From the NCBI RefSeq assembly GCF_014199415.1, contig NZ_JACIJN010000003.1, positions 124,001 through 188,000 of the forward strand: a stretch of 64,000 nt of DNA, read 5' to 3'. Every line of letters begins with the position of its first letter. The stretch's first letter is position 1. Below, in pieces: positions 10,780 through 17,753 of this stretch. A program made the position numbers and the translations under genes. A model generated the notes under the pieces. The model saw only the letters and a program-made list of their open reading frames with translations. It was not told the DNA's origin and ran no database searches. The DNA comes from Sphingomonas endophytica (lineage in GTDB: Bacteria > Pseudomonadota > Alphaproteobacteria > Sphingomonadales > Sphingomonadaceae).

Positions 10780-11397
10780 ATGCGTCCGATCATCGCCGCC
10801 GTTCTCGCCACGACGCTCGCGGTTCCCGCCGTCGCGCAGCTTGCGACCACTCCGCAGCAGCCCGGCCAGCCGCAGGCGGCGCGCGTCGCCGCGGGCACCT
10901 ATCAGGTCGACCCCGCGCACACGCAGGTGACGTGGGAGGTCAACCACATGGGCTTCTCGATGCTGCAGGGGCAGTTCGGCGCGCAAGGCGGCTCGATCAC
11001 GATCGACCCGAAGAAGCCCGCCGCGACCAAGGTCGAGGTGACCTTCGCGATCAACGAGCTGTCGACCACCTCGGCGCAGTTCGCCAATCACCTCAAGTCG
11101 GGCGACTTCTTCGACGCCGCCGCGAACCCGACCGCGCGCTTCGTCTCGACCTCGGTCACGCCGCGCGGCCCGAACCGCGCGACGCTGAACGGCAATCTGA
11201 CGATCAAGGGCGTCACCAAGCCGGTCGCGCTGGACGTCACGTTCGTCGGCGCGGGCACCAACCCGATGAGCAAGAAGGTCAACTTCGGCTTCACCGGCAC
11301 CGGCACGATCAAGCGCAGCGACTTCGGGCTCGGCTATGCCGCGCCGGTCGTTTCCGACAACGTCAAGCTGACGGTGCAGGCGGCGTTCACCGCCTGA
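10780..11397 (+). CDS. YceI-family periplasmic lipid-binding protein
   Basis: The 205-residue protein has a signal peptide (MRPIIAAVLATTLAVPAVAQ) and a YceI lipocalin-like barrel: TYQVDPAHTQVTWEVNHMGF at the start, LKSGDFFDAAANPTARFVST in the middle and the closing signature SDFGLGYAAPVVSDNVKL. Family members bind polyprenoid-type lipids in the periplasm, and the physiological role is usually unknown. A strong CAGGAGG Shine-Dalgarno (10764-10770) sets the start. It is transcribed alone and ends in a GC-rich hairpin (11406-11434). Confidence 0.9.
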   Translation: MRPIIAAVLATTLAVPAVAQLATTPQQPGQPQAARVAAGTYQVDPAHTQVTWEVNHMGFSMLQGQFGAQGGSITIDPKKPAATKVEVTFAINELSTTSAQFANHLKSGDFFDAAANPTARFVSTSVTPRGPNRATLNGNLTIKGVTKPVALDVTFVGAGTNPMSKKVNFGFTGTGTIKRSDFGLGYAAPVVSDNVKLTVQAAFTA

Positions 11398-11405
11398 GCA
11401 CCCGC

Positions 11406-11434
11406 CCGGCCCCGCCGCGCGCGGGGCCGGCTTT
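11406..11434 (+). terminator. hairpin terminator after the YceI gene
   Basis: CCGGCCCCGC (11406-11415) and GCGGGGCCGG (11421-11430) form a perfect 10-bp stem with a five-base loop, followed by CTTTA. It lies between two convergent genes and touches the stop of the minus-strand gene. Confidence 0.6.
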
Positions 11435-11792
11435 ACTCGCCCAGCGAGTAAGCGGCGCCGTACTTGCCGTTTTTGCGATGGCCGATGCTCCAGATCGCGG
11501 TCTTCCCGCCCGCGAACTTGACCGCATAGGTCTCGACGCGCGTGTCGCCCTCGCCCTCGCCCTTGATGAACGACAGATCGCCGACCGTCCCCAGCGCGCT
11601 CAGCCCGGGCTGCATCTGCGGCAACTGCGCGCGGCAGGCCGAGAGCAGCGGCTCGGCCATCAGATCGTCGGGACAGCGTCCGCCGGCCGTCTCGGTAAGC
11701 ATCCGGCGCAACGCGGGGCCGTAATCGCCGGCCTCCGCTGCCGGTGCCGCGGCGGCCATCGCGATCGCCGCGGCCGTGATGATCGTATGCAT
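11433..11792 (-). CDS. exported protein of unknown function
   Basis: I do not recognise this 119-residue protein. It has a clear signal peptide (MHTIITAAAIAMAAAAPAAEA) and a small mature domain with two cysteines (GGRCPDDLMAEPLLSACRAQ) that could form a disulfide, ending in FAGGKTAIWSIGHRKNGKY, which looks like β-strands. A GGGAGGG Shine-Dalgarno precedes the ATG. It is transcribed on the same strand as the BLUF gene with a 68-base gap. Confidence 0.65.
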   Translation of the reverse strand: MHTIITAAAIAMAAAAPAAEAGDYGPALRRMLTETAGGRCPDDLMAEPLLSACRAQLPQMQPGLSALGTVGDLSFIKGEGEGDTRVETYAVKFAGGKTAIWSIGHRKNGKYGAAYSLGE

Positions 11793-11860
11793 CGTCGCCC
11801 TCCCCCTTGTTATCCGGGGAAAGTTATTGCGCCGGCCCGAGCGCCCGGCAAGCGCCGATC

Positions 11861-12250
11861 TCAGGCGGCGCGGTGGAGCTGGACGAAGCCGTCGAAGGTC
11901 GCACGGACCGATGGCGACGCCTGCGCGACCAACGCGCGCACGCGCGCCACGAAGGCGTCGCCATCGTCGCCCGCGACGCGTTCGGCCATCGCCCACCCGC
12001 CGAACTCACGCGCGTTCACGTCACGCGACGACAGCACCACCATCGCGCGATGCCGCGGGTCGGCATCGATCCGCCCCAGCGCGCGCTCGACGTTTGCGAT
12101 GTCGCCCTCCAGCACCTGCAGGAAGCGCTTGCCGTTGGTGTAAAGAAGCCCGGTCAGGCCATCGCGCGCATTGTTGCGACGCGAGGTGGTGAGAATCGCC
12201 GCGGTATCGACGGTGCCCGTTGCCGTGCTGATGTAGACGATCTGTAGCAT
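11861..12250 (-). CDS. BLUF-domain blue-light sensor
   Basis: This 129-residue protein consists of little more than a BLUF domain, which binds FAD and switches its hydrogen bonds on blue light. The key residues are all visible: Tyr6 (QIVYIS), Asn27 (RRNNARDGLTGLLY), Gln45 (FLQVLEG) and Trp86 (FGGWAM). The N27-Q45 spacing equals that of PixD and AppA, but the Tyr-Asn spacing is three residues shorter. With no output domain it must act through a partner protein, as short BLUF proteins do. No obvious partner adjoins. It is divergent from the leuA leader. The window also holds a red-light sensor (40322-42454). Confidence 0.93.
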   Translation of the reverse strand: MLQIVYISTATGTVDTAAILTTSRRNNARDGLTGLLYTNGKRFLQVLEGDIANVERALGRIDADPRHRAMVVLSSRDVNAREFGGWAMAERVAGDDGDAFVARVRALVAQASPSVRATFDGFVQLHRAA

Positions 12251-12354
12251 GCGAACTCCTGTGGCCTCTGCAAATGACCGGGAAGTCTTGCTTTTTCCTC
12301 AACTTGTTTGCCGCACTGGACAGCGGGGCGGTGCGCGCGCTAGGCACGGCCGCG

Positions 12355-12399
12355 ATGACGCGCTGCCCGGCCCTGCTCCTGCGACTTACGCGCCCTTAG
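12355..12399 (+). CDS. leuL: leucine-rich leader peptide of leuA
   Basis: A 14-codon frame encodes MTRCPALLLRLTRP, with the codons CTG CTC CTG CGA CTT (Leu-Leu-Leu-Arg-Leu) just before the stop. An in-frame GTG at 12331 would lengthen it to 22 residues and add one more leucine (CTA). It ends 90 bases upstream of leuA, and its stop codon lies inside the 5' arm of a perfect 13-bp hairpin. Clustered codons for the end product of the next gene, directly before a strong stem, are the hallmark of ribosome-mediated attenuation. The Shine-Dalgarno is weak for the ATG start, and GGGG precedes the GTG. Confidence 0.75.
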   Translation: MTRCPALLLRLTRP

Positions 12400-12447
12400 G
12401 CGCGGACCTGCCGACGCGTGCATCGCACGCGCGACGCGCCTAAGGGC
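12392..12447 (+). promoter_or_regulatory. leuA leader attenuator stem-loop
   Basis: GCCCTTAGGCGCG (12392-12404) and CGCGCCTAAGGGC (12435-12447) form a perfect 13-bp stem. Its loop contains a second 7-bp hairpin (CGCGTGC, loop ATC, GCACGCG, 12415-12431). A ribosome stalled at the leader Leu codons (12373-12387) would overlap the 5' arm and prevent the outer stem. There is no clear run of T after the stem, so it may act with Rho or on leuA translation rather than as a classical terminator. Confidence 0.7.
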
Positions 12448-12489
12448 TGTTCCGACCTTCCCTGACGCTCCTGCACAAGAGAGCCCGTG

Positions 12490-14148
12490 ATGTTGCGCGA
12501 CCCGAGCCAGAAATACCGTCCCTTCCCTACCGTCGACCTGCCCGACCGGCGCTGGCCGTCGACCGCGATCACGCGCGCGCCGCGGTGGCTGTCGACCGAC
12601 CTGCGCGACGGCAACCAGGCGCTGATCGACCCGATGGACGCCGAGAAGAAGACGCGCTTCTTCGACCTGCTGGTGAAGGTCGGGTTGAAGGAGATCGAGG
12701 TCGGCTTCCCGAGCGCGGGTGCCACCGAGTTCGACTTCATCAGCGGGCTGGTGCGCGACGGTCGCGTGCCCGACGACGTCGCGATCCAGGTGCTGACGCA
12801 ATCGCGCCGCGACCTGATCGCGCGCAGCTTCGAAAGTCTGGAGGGCGCGAAAACCGCGATCGTCCACCTCTACAATGCCGTCAGCCCGGCGTGGCGCAAG
12901 ATCGTGTTCGGGATGACGCGCGACGAGGTGAGGAACATCGCGGTCGAGGGCGCGAAGGTGCTGCGCGACGAAGCGGCGAAGCGCCCGAACACCCGCTGGC
13001 AGTTCGAATATTCGCCGGAAACCTTCTCGACCGCGGAGCTGGATTTCTCGGTCGAGGTGTGTGCGGCGGTGATGGAGGTGCTGCGTCCGACCGCCGATGC
13101 GCCGATCATCCTGAACCTGCCGGCGACGGTCGAGTGCGCGACGCCGAACGTCTATGCCGACCAGATCGAATGGTTCGGGCGCAACATCCCCAACCGCGAG
13201 GCGGTGGTGATCTCGCTCCACACCCACAACGATCGCGGCACCGGGGTCGCCGCCGCCGAGCTGGGGCTGATGGCGGGCGCGGATCGCGTCGAGGGGTGCC
13301 TGCTGGGCAATGGCGAGCGGACCGGCAATTGCGATCTCGTAACGGTCGCGCTCAACATGTACACGCAAGGGACCGACCCGCAGCTCGATGTGTCGAACAT
13401 CGACGAGATCGTGAAGACGGTCGAATATGCGACGAACATCCCGGTGCATCCGCGCACGCCCTATGCCGGCGATCTGGTGTTCACCGCCTTTTCGGGCAGC
13501 CATCAGGACGCGATCAAGAAGGGCTTTGCCGCGCAGGCCGCGCGCAACGACACGTTGTGGGAGGTGCCGTACCTGCCGATCGACCCTGCCGACCTCGGGC
13601 GCAGCTACGAAGCCGTCATTCGCGTCAACTCGCAGAGCGGCAAGGGCGGTGTCGCCTGGGTGCTGGAGCAGGACAAGGGGCTCAAGCTGCCCAAAAGGAT
13701 GCAGGCCGACTTCAGCCGCCACGTCCAGGCGCTGGCCGACGCGAGCAGCCGCGAACTCAACGCCGCCGATATTTGGGGCGCGTTCGAGCAGGCGTATCTG
13801 CCCGGCGACGGCGACCGCTTCGTACTGCGCGATTATGAGGAAACCGGCGCATCCGGCGAGCGCATGTTCGTGGGGCGGGTCGCGATCGACGGCGAGGAAC
13901 GCTCGCTGTCGGGACGCGGCAACGGTCTGATCTCGGGGGTGATCGCAGCGCTGGCCGACAGCACCGGGCCGAACCTGGACGTGATCGATTATAGCGAGCA
14001 CGCGATCGGGCACGGCGCGGGCGCGCAGGCGGTCGCCTATCTGGAATGCCGGACCGGCGACGGGCGGACGGTATGGGGAGTCGGCATCGACAGCGACATC
14101 GCCACCGCCAGCGTCCGCGCGGTGCTCTCCGCGGCGAACCGCGCGTGA
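12490..14148 (+). CDS. leuA: 2-isopropylmalate synthase
   Basis: This enzyme condenses acetyl-CoA and 2-ketoisovalerate, the first committed step to leucine. The 552-residue length fits the long LeuA type. The catalytic TIM barrel opens with [35 protein letters not shown] holds the metal-binding HxH, and [15 protein letters not shown] is the second signature. The last third is the regulatory domain that binds leucine. ATG 12490 is preferred over an adjacent GTG at 12487, with AAGAGAG upstream. The gene is preceded by a leucine leader and hairpin, so it is probably controlled by leucyl-tRNA charging as well as by feedback. It overlaps the next gene by four bases (GTGA). Confidence 0.95.
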   Translation: MLRDPSQKYRPFPTVDLPDRRWPSTAITRAPRWLSTDLRDGNQALIDPMDAEKKTRFFDLLVKVGLKEIEVGFPSAGATEFDFISGLVRDGRVPDDVAIQVLTQSRRDLIARSFESLEGAKTAIVHLYNAVSPAWRKIVFGMTRDEVRNIAVEGAKVLRDEAAKRPNTRWQFEYSPETFSTAELDFSVEVCAAVMEVLRPTADAPIILNLPATVECATPNVYADQIEWFGRNIPNREAVVISLHTHNDRGTGVAAAELGLMAGADRVEGCLLGNGERTGNCDLVTVALNMYTQGTDPQLDVSNIDEIVKTVEYATNIPVHPRTPYAGDLVFTAFSGSHQDAIKKGFAAQAARNDTLWEVPYLPIDPADLGRSYEAVIRVNSQSGKGGVAWVLEQDKGLKLPKRMQADFSRHVQALADASSRELNAADIWGAFEQAYLPGDGDRFVLRDYEETGASGERMFVGRVAIDGEERSLSGRGNGLISGVIAALADSTGPNLDVIDYSEHAIGHGAGAQAVAYLECRTGDGRTVWGVGIDSDIATASVRAVLSAANRA

Positions 14149-14804
14149 CGCGCCGCTACGCCGCGTTCCTGTTCGACATGGACGGGACGCTGATCAACAG
14201 CATTCCCTCGGCGATCCGCGCGTGGACGGCCTGGGCCGAGCGGCACGCGATCGACGTCGACGCGCTGATGGCGGTGATGCACGGCGTCCGCGCGATCGAG
14301 ACGATCCGCCGCTTCGCGCCGCCCGGAGTCGACCCGCAGGCGGAGTTCGAAGCGCTGTTGCAGGCCGAGATCGACGATGTCGCCGACGTGGTCGAGATCG
14401 CCGGGGCCGCCGCGTTCACGCGCGCCCTGCCGGCGGATCGCTGGGCGATCGTTACGTCGGCGCCGCGCACGCTGGCGGAGGTGCGGCTGCGCGCGGCCGG
14501 GCTGGTGCCGCCGGCGGTGATGGTGACCGCTGACGACGTCGAGCGCGGCAAGCCCGCCCCCGATTGTTTCCTGCTCGCCGCCGAGCGGCTTGGGGTGGCG
14601 GCCAGCGACTGTCTGATATGGGAAGATGCACCCGCCGGGATCGCAGCGGGCGAGGCGGCCGGGGCGGACGTGATGGTCATTACCGCGACGCATCACGCGC
14701 GGCTGGAGACGGCGCATGGCAGCGTGGTGGACTATGGCGCGCTCTCGGTCGAGGTCGCGGACGACGGCGCGCTATTGCTGCACGAGCGGGTGGTGGCGTG
14801 CTGA
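14145..14804 (+). CDS. HAD-family sugar-phosphatase-like hydrolase
   Basis: The 219-residue protein is a HAD subfamily IA phosphatase. The nucleophile motif is [11 protein letters not shown], motif II/III read [11 protein letters not shown] and [11 protein letters not shown], and the closing acid pair lies in [19 protein letters not shown]. The helical cap after motif I is of the type found in β-phosphoglucomutase and small sugar-phosphate phosphatases, so a sugar phosphate is the likely substrate. The GTG start (14145) overlaps the leuA stop, so it is translated from the leuA transcript, though it has no known role in leucine synthesis. Confidence 0.82.
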   Translation: MTRRYAAFLFDMDGTLINSIPSAIRAWTAWAERHAIDVDALMAVMHGVRAIETIRRFAPPGVDPQAEFEALLQAEIDDVADVVEIAGAAAFTRALPADRWAIVTSAPRTLAEVRLRAAGLVPPAVMVTADDVERGKPAPDCFLLAAERLGVAASDCLIWEDAPAGIAAGEAAGADVMVITATHHARLETAHGSVVDYGALSVEVADDGALLLHERVVAC

Positions 14805-14819
14805 TCTAACGCGGCGTCT

Positions 14820-14914
14820 CCCGTCATCTCCGCGAAGGCGGGGGTCCAGACGCGCAACCTTTCGCAAGGCCGCACCGTCAGAGGTTCTGGCTTCCTCCCT
14901 TCACGGAGATGACG
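14820..14914. repeat. palindromic intergenic repeat
   Basis: CCGTCATCTCCGCGAAGG at the left is the inverted counterpart of CCTTCACGGAGATGACGG-type sequence at the right, with about 55 bases between. It closes the leuA-HAD unit and resembles the first repeat at 33. Confidence 0.8.
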
Positions 14915-14971
14915 GCTTGGAAGGTCCGTGCAGAAACCGTGAGCCGGGATGGCGACGGTAAGCGGACCGCG

Positions 14972-15397
14972 TCAGTTCACCGTCTCCGGCGGCGTCACCG
15001 GCAGCGGGAGCGGTGCGATCGGAACGCCCTCGTCGGCAAGCTGCTTCGCTTCGGCGAGACTGGCCTGGCCATGAATCGGCGCATCGGGCTTGTCGCCGGC
15101 GTGCATCGCGCGTGCCTCGGCCGCGAAGTCGCCGCCGACCCAGCGCGAGCCGGCCAGCGCGCGGCGCTGCGCCTCCGCAACCTTCACGAGCAACGCCTTC
15201 GCCTCGGCGGGCGCGACGCCGCGATTGCCCTTCGGCGCGACGTTCGGCGCCATCACCGCCTTGTCGATCTCGCCCGCGCCACACGACGGGCAGGCCAGCA
15301 GGCCACGCGCGCGCTGGTCTTCGTAAGCGGCTGACGACGCGAACCATGCCTCGAACACATGGCCGTCGCGCGCGCAACGCAGATCGAAGACGATCAT
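14972..15397 (-). CDS. DUF1178 family protein
   Basis: The 141-residue cytoplasmic protein matches the DUF1178 pattern: an N-terminal MIVFDLRCARDGHVFEAWF, then a CPSCG knuckle, a basic middle region (MAPNVAPKG) and a C-terminal GQASLAEAKQLADEGVPIAPL. The cysteines and histidine near the N-terminus suggest a small metal site. The function is unknown. In alphaproteobacteria this family often lies beside a glutaredoxin, as here, where grxC ends seven bases upstream. Confidence 0.85.
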   Translation of the reverse strand: MIVFDLRCARDGHVFEAWFASSAAYEDQRARGLLACPSCGAGEIDKAVMAPNVAPKGNRGVAPAEAKALLVKVAEAQRRALAGSRWVGGDFAAEARAMHAGDKPDAPIHGQASLAEAKQLADEGVPIAPLPLPVTPPETVN

Positions 15398-15404
15398 CGC
15401 ATCG

Positions 15405-15662
15405 TCAGCGGCCGAGCAGCGCGTCGAGCTTGCCCGCGCGCTCCAGTGCGGCGAGATCGTCGGAGCCGCCGACGTGCGTGCCGTCGATGAAAATCTGCGG
15501 GACGGTGGTGCGACCGCCGGCGCGCTCGATCATCTCGCCGCGCTTGGCGGTGTTCATGCCGATGTCCGTCTCCTCGACCGCGACGTCCTTCGACGCCAGC
15601 AGGTTCATCGCGCGCGCGCAATAGGGACAGAATGCCTTGGTGTAGATCTCGACCTGTGCCAT
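15405..15662 (-). CDS. grxC: glutaredoxin 3
   Basis: This small thiol oxidoreductase of 85 residues reduces disulfides using glutathione. The active site is the dithiol CPYC in YTKAFCPYCARAMNLL near residue 11. The cis-proline segment TVPQIFIDGTHVGGSDDL completes the GSH-binding site. The start at 15662 places the active site at the usual distance; a longer in-frame start at 15713 is untypical. It forms an operon with DUF1178 downstream and comF upstream (31-base gap). Confidence 0.93.
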   Translation of the reverse strand: MAQVEIYTKAFCPYCARAMNLLASKDVAVEETDIGMNTAKRGEMIERAGGRTTVPQIFIDGTHVGGSDDLAALERAGKLDALLGR

Positions 15663-15693
15663 CGCCCCTAGGTGTGAGCGGCAACCCGCGCTG

Positions 15694-16407
15694 TCAATCG
15701 CTTGGGCCCTCAATGACGCGCGCCCAGGCGAGGATCGTCACCGACGCCGCCCCCGCGGCACGCAGCACCTGCACGCACGCCGCCGCGGTCGCGCCGCTGG
15801 TGTAGACGTCGTCGACCAGCACCAGCGACGCGCCGCGCACTACTTCGCGACCATGCGGAGTAACGCGAAAGGCACCCGCGACAGTCGCGCGGCGCTCGCG
15901 CGCGGAGCGGTCGCGCAGCGGCGGGGTAGCGCGGTGACGCTCCAGCGCGTGCATCGTGACTGGCAGCCGCGCGCGGCGCGCCAGCGCGGCCGCGATCAGA
16001 CCCGCCTGATTATAGCCGCGCGACCAGAGCCGTCGGCGATGCAGCGGCACCGGGACCAGCAACGTCGCCCCCGGCGGCACGTGGCGGACCATCAGCGCCG
16101 CCATCGTCGCGGCGTAGAAGGGTCGCCCGCCATATTTGAGCCGCAGCGCGACGGTCCTCGCCACCTCGCCATAAGCGACCGCCGCGCGAACCCCGGCATG
16201 GTCGGGCGGGTCGGCGAGGCAGGCGCCACATAGGGCGTCCGGGCCGCGATCGAACGCGAACGGCAGGTTGCAGCCCGCGCACCACGGCGGCGCGAGCAGC
16301 CGCAGCCGCGACCAGCACGGCGCGCAGAACCGCCCCTGCCCCGCGACGGTCGCGCCGCAGCCGGGGCAGCGCGGCGGCAGGACCAGATCGAGCAGATGGC
16401 CGAACAC
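15694..16407 (-). CDS. comF: ComF-family phosphoribosyltransferase-like protein
   Basis: ComF proteins carry an N-terminal zinc ribbon and a PRTase-type domain and are linked to DNA uptake and repair. Visible are two cysteine pairs of the ribbon (CPGCGA, CAPC), then CAGC and CGACL, and the PRPP-binding motif LVLVDDVYTSGATA near the C-terminus. The true start is uncertain: the frame is open to 16533, which overlaps the divergent methyltransferase gene. I chose GTG 16407 because VFGHLLDLVLPPRCPGCG then begins like homologues; TTG 16443 is an alternative. Confidence 0.8.
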   Translation of the reverse strand: MFGHLLDLVLPPRCPGCGATVAGQGRFCAPCWSRLRLLAPPWCAGCNLPFAFDRGPDALCGACLADPPDHAGVRAAVAYGEVARTVALRLKYGGRPFYAATMAALMVRHVPPGATLLVPVPLHRRRLWSRGYNQAGLIAAALARRARLPVTMHALERHRATPPLRDRSARERRATVAGAFRVTPHGREVVRGASLVLVDDVYTSGATAAACVQVLRAAGAASVTILAWARVIEGPSD

Positions 16408-16455
16408 GCCCGGCCTTGTGGCGCGCGCCGCGAACGGGCACAAGCCGGGCGCATC

Positions 16456-17295
16456 ATGGCCTCTCCCGACATCTTCGATCGCGCTGCGCGTCGCGCCCGC
16501 CGCGACCGCGCCGCCGGCGGCTATGCCGGGCATGATTTCCTGCGCGCCGCGATGATCGAGGGGATCGTCGACCGGCTGGGCGCGGTGAAGCGCGACTTCA
16601 CCGACGTGCTCGACCTCGGCTGTTTCGACGCGTCGTTCGTGCCGCCGGTGGGCGCGCGAGTGGCGCGCTTCGATCCGGGGTTTGCGTTCGCGCGCGCGGC
16701 CGGCGGGGTGCAGGGCGACGAGGACCGGTTGCCGTTCGCCGACGGCGCCTTCGATCTGGTGGTGGCCGCGGGGACGCTCGACAGCGTCGGCGACCTGCCC
16801 GGCGCGCTGACGCTGATCCGGCGAACCCTGCGTCCCGACGGACTGTTCCTGGGCGCGTTCGTCGGCGGGAGCAGCCTGTCAACGCTGCGCGCCGTGCTGC
16901 GCGACGCCGAGGGCGAGCGGCCGGTCGCGCGGTTGCATCCGCAGGTCGACCTGCGCTCGGCGGGCGATCTGCTGGTGCGCGCCGGGCTGACGCTGCCGGT
17001 CGCGGACAGCGAGACGCTGACGGTGCGCTATGGCGCGTTCGGGCGGTTGCTCGACGATCTGCGCGGGATGGCGGCGAGCAACACGCTCGCGACGCGTCAC
17101 CCGCTGCGTCGTGACGTGCTGGCGTGTGCCGCTGCCGACTTCGCCGCGCGCGCCGCGCCGGACGGGCGGACCGCCGAGCGCTTCGACCTGATCTTCCTCA
17201 CCGGCTGGTCGCCCTCCCCCGACCAGCCGAAGCCGGCGCGGCGCGGAAGTGCCGGCGCATCGCTAGCGGCGGCGCTGCGGCCACCGACGGCGTAG
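16456..17295 (+). CDS. SAM-dependent methyltransferase-fold protein, NDUFAF5-like
   Basis: The 279-residue protein has a class I SAM-binding fold: DVLDLGCFDASFVPP is motif I, VARFDPG motif II, and FDLVVAAGTLDSVGDLPGAL the post-motif region. The N-terminal IFDRAARRARRDRAAGGYAGHDFL closely resembles the start of the NDUFAF5 group, which in mitochondria hydroxylates an arginine of complex I subunit NDUFS7. A similar role in respiratory complex I assembly is therefore plausible but not shown. The last 25 residues look disordered. It is divergent from comF. Confidence 0.75.
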   Translation: MASPDIFDRAARRARRDRAAGGYAGHDFLRAAMIEGIVDRLGAVKRDFTDVLDLGCFDASFVPPVGARVARFDPGFAFARAAGGVQGDEDRLPFADGAFDLVVAAGTLDSVGDLPGALTLIRRTLRPDGLFLGAFVGGSSLSTLRAVLRDAEGERPVARLHPQVDLRSAGDLLVRAGLTLPVADSETLTVRYGAFGRLLDDLRGMAASNTLATRHPLRRDVLACAAADFAARAAPDGRTAERFDLIFLTGWSPSPDQPKPARRGSAGASLAAALRPPTA

Positions 17296-17302
17296 GCGCG
17301 GC

Positions 17303-17698
17303 TCACATCAGCGCGGCGTCGCCGTCCTCGGCGAGCAGCCGGCCCATCGCGTCGAACAATTCGTCCATCGCCACCGGCTTGAAGATCACGTCATTGGCGC
17401 CCGCCGCGATGCAGCGCTGGCGCAGGTCGACCGCGGTGTCGGCGGTGACGACGATGATCGGCATCCGCGCCTTGGCATCGGTGCGCGCGCGGATATGGCC
17501 GATCGCGGTGATGCCATCCATCCCTGGCATCCGCAGGTCGATCAGCGCGATCGCGAAATCATGCGTATCGATCAGCTCCAGCCCGATTTCCGCGCTCTCC
17601 GCCTCGACCATCTCGACGTCGGCGACGTCCAGCATGTCGCGCACGACCCGACGGTTCATTCTGTCATCCTCGATGAACAGCACCGTCATCGCCGCCAT
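17303..17698 (-). CDS. single-domain response regulator (CheY-like)
   Basis: This is a stand-alone receiver of 131 residues. The acidic pocket is E10-D11-D12, the phospho-acceptor D54 in LIDLRMPGMDG, the threonine T85 and the lysine K107 in IFKPV, so all phosphorylation residues are present. There is no output domain, so it signals by protein contact. It starts 55 bases after a histidine kinase with a degenerate receiver, which it probably serves. ATG 17698 follows AGGAAAGG. Another in-frame ATG lies three codons downstream. Confidence 0.88.
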   Translation of the reverse strand: MAAMTVLFIEDDRMNRRVVRDMLDVADVEMVEAESAEIGLELIDTHDFAIALIDLRMPGMDGITAIGHIRARTDAKARMPIIVVTADTAVDLRQRCIAAGANDVIFKPVAMDELFDAMGRLLAEDGDAALM

Positions 17699-17753
17699 GA
17701 TCCGCCTTTCCTGACCAACGCCCCGGCGCCGAATGCGCGACCGGTCATGCCCT

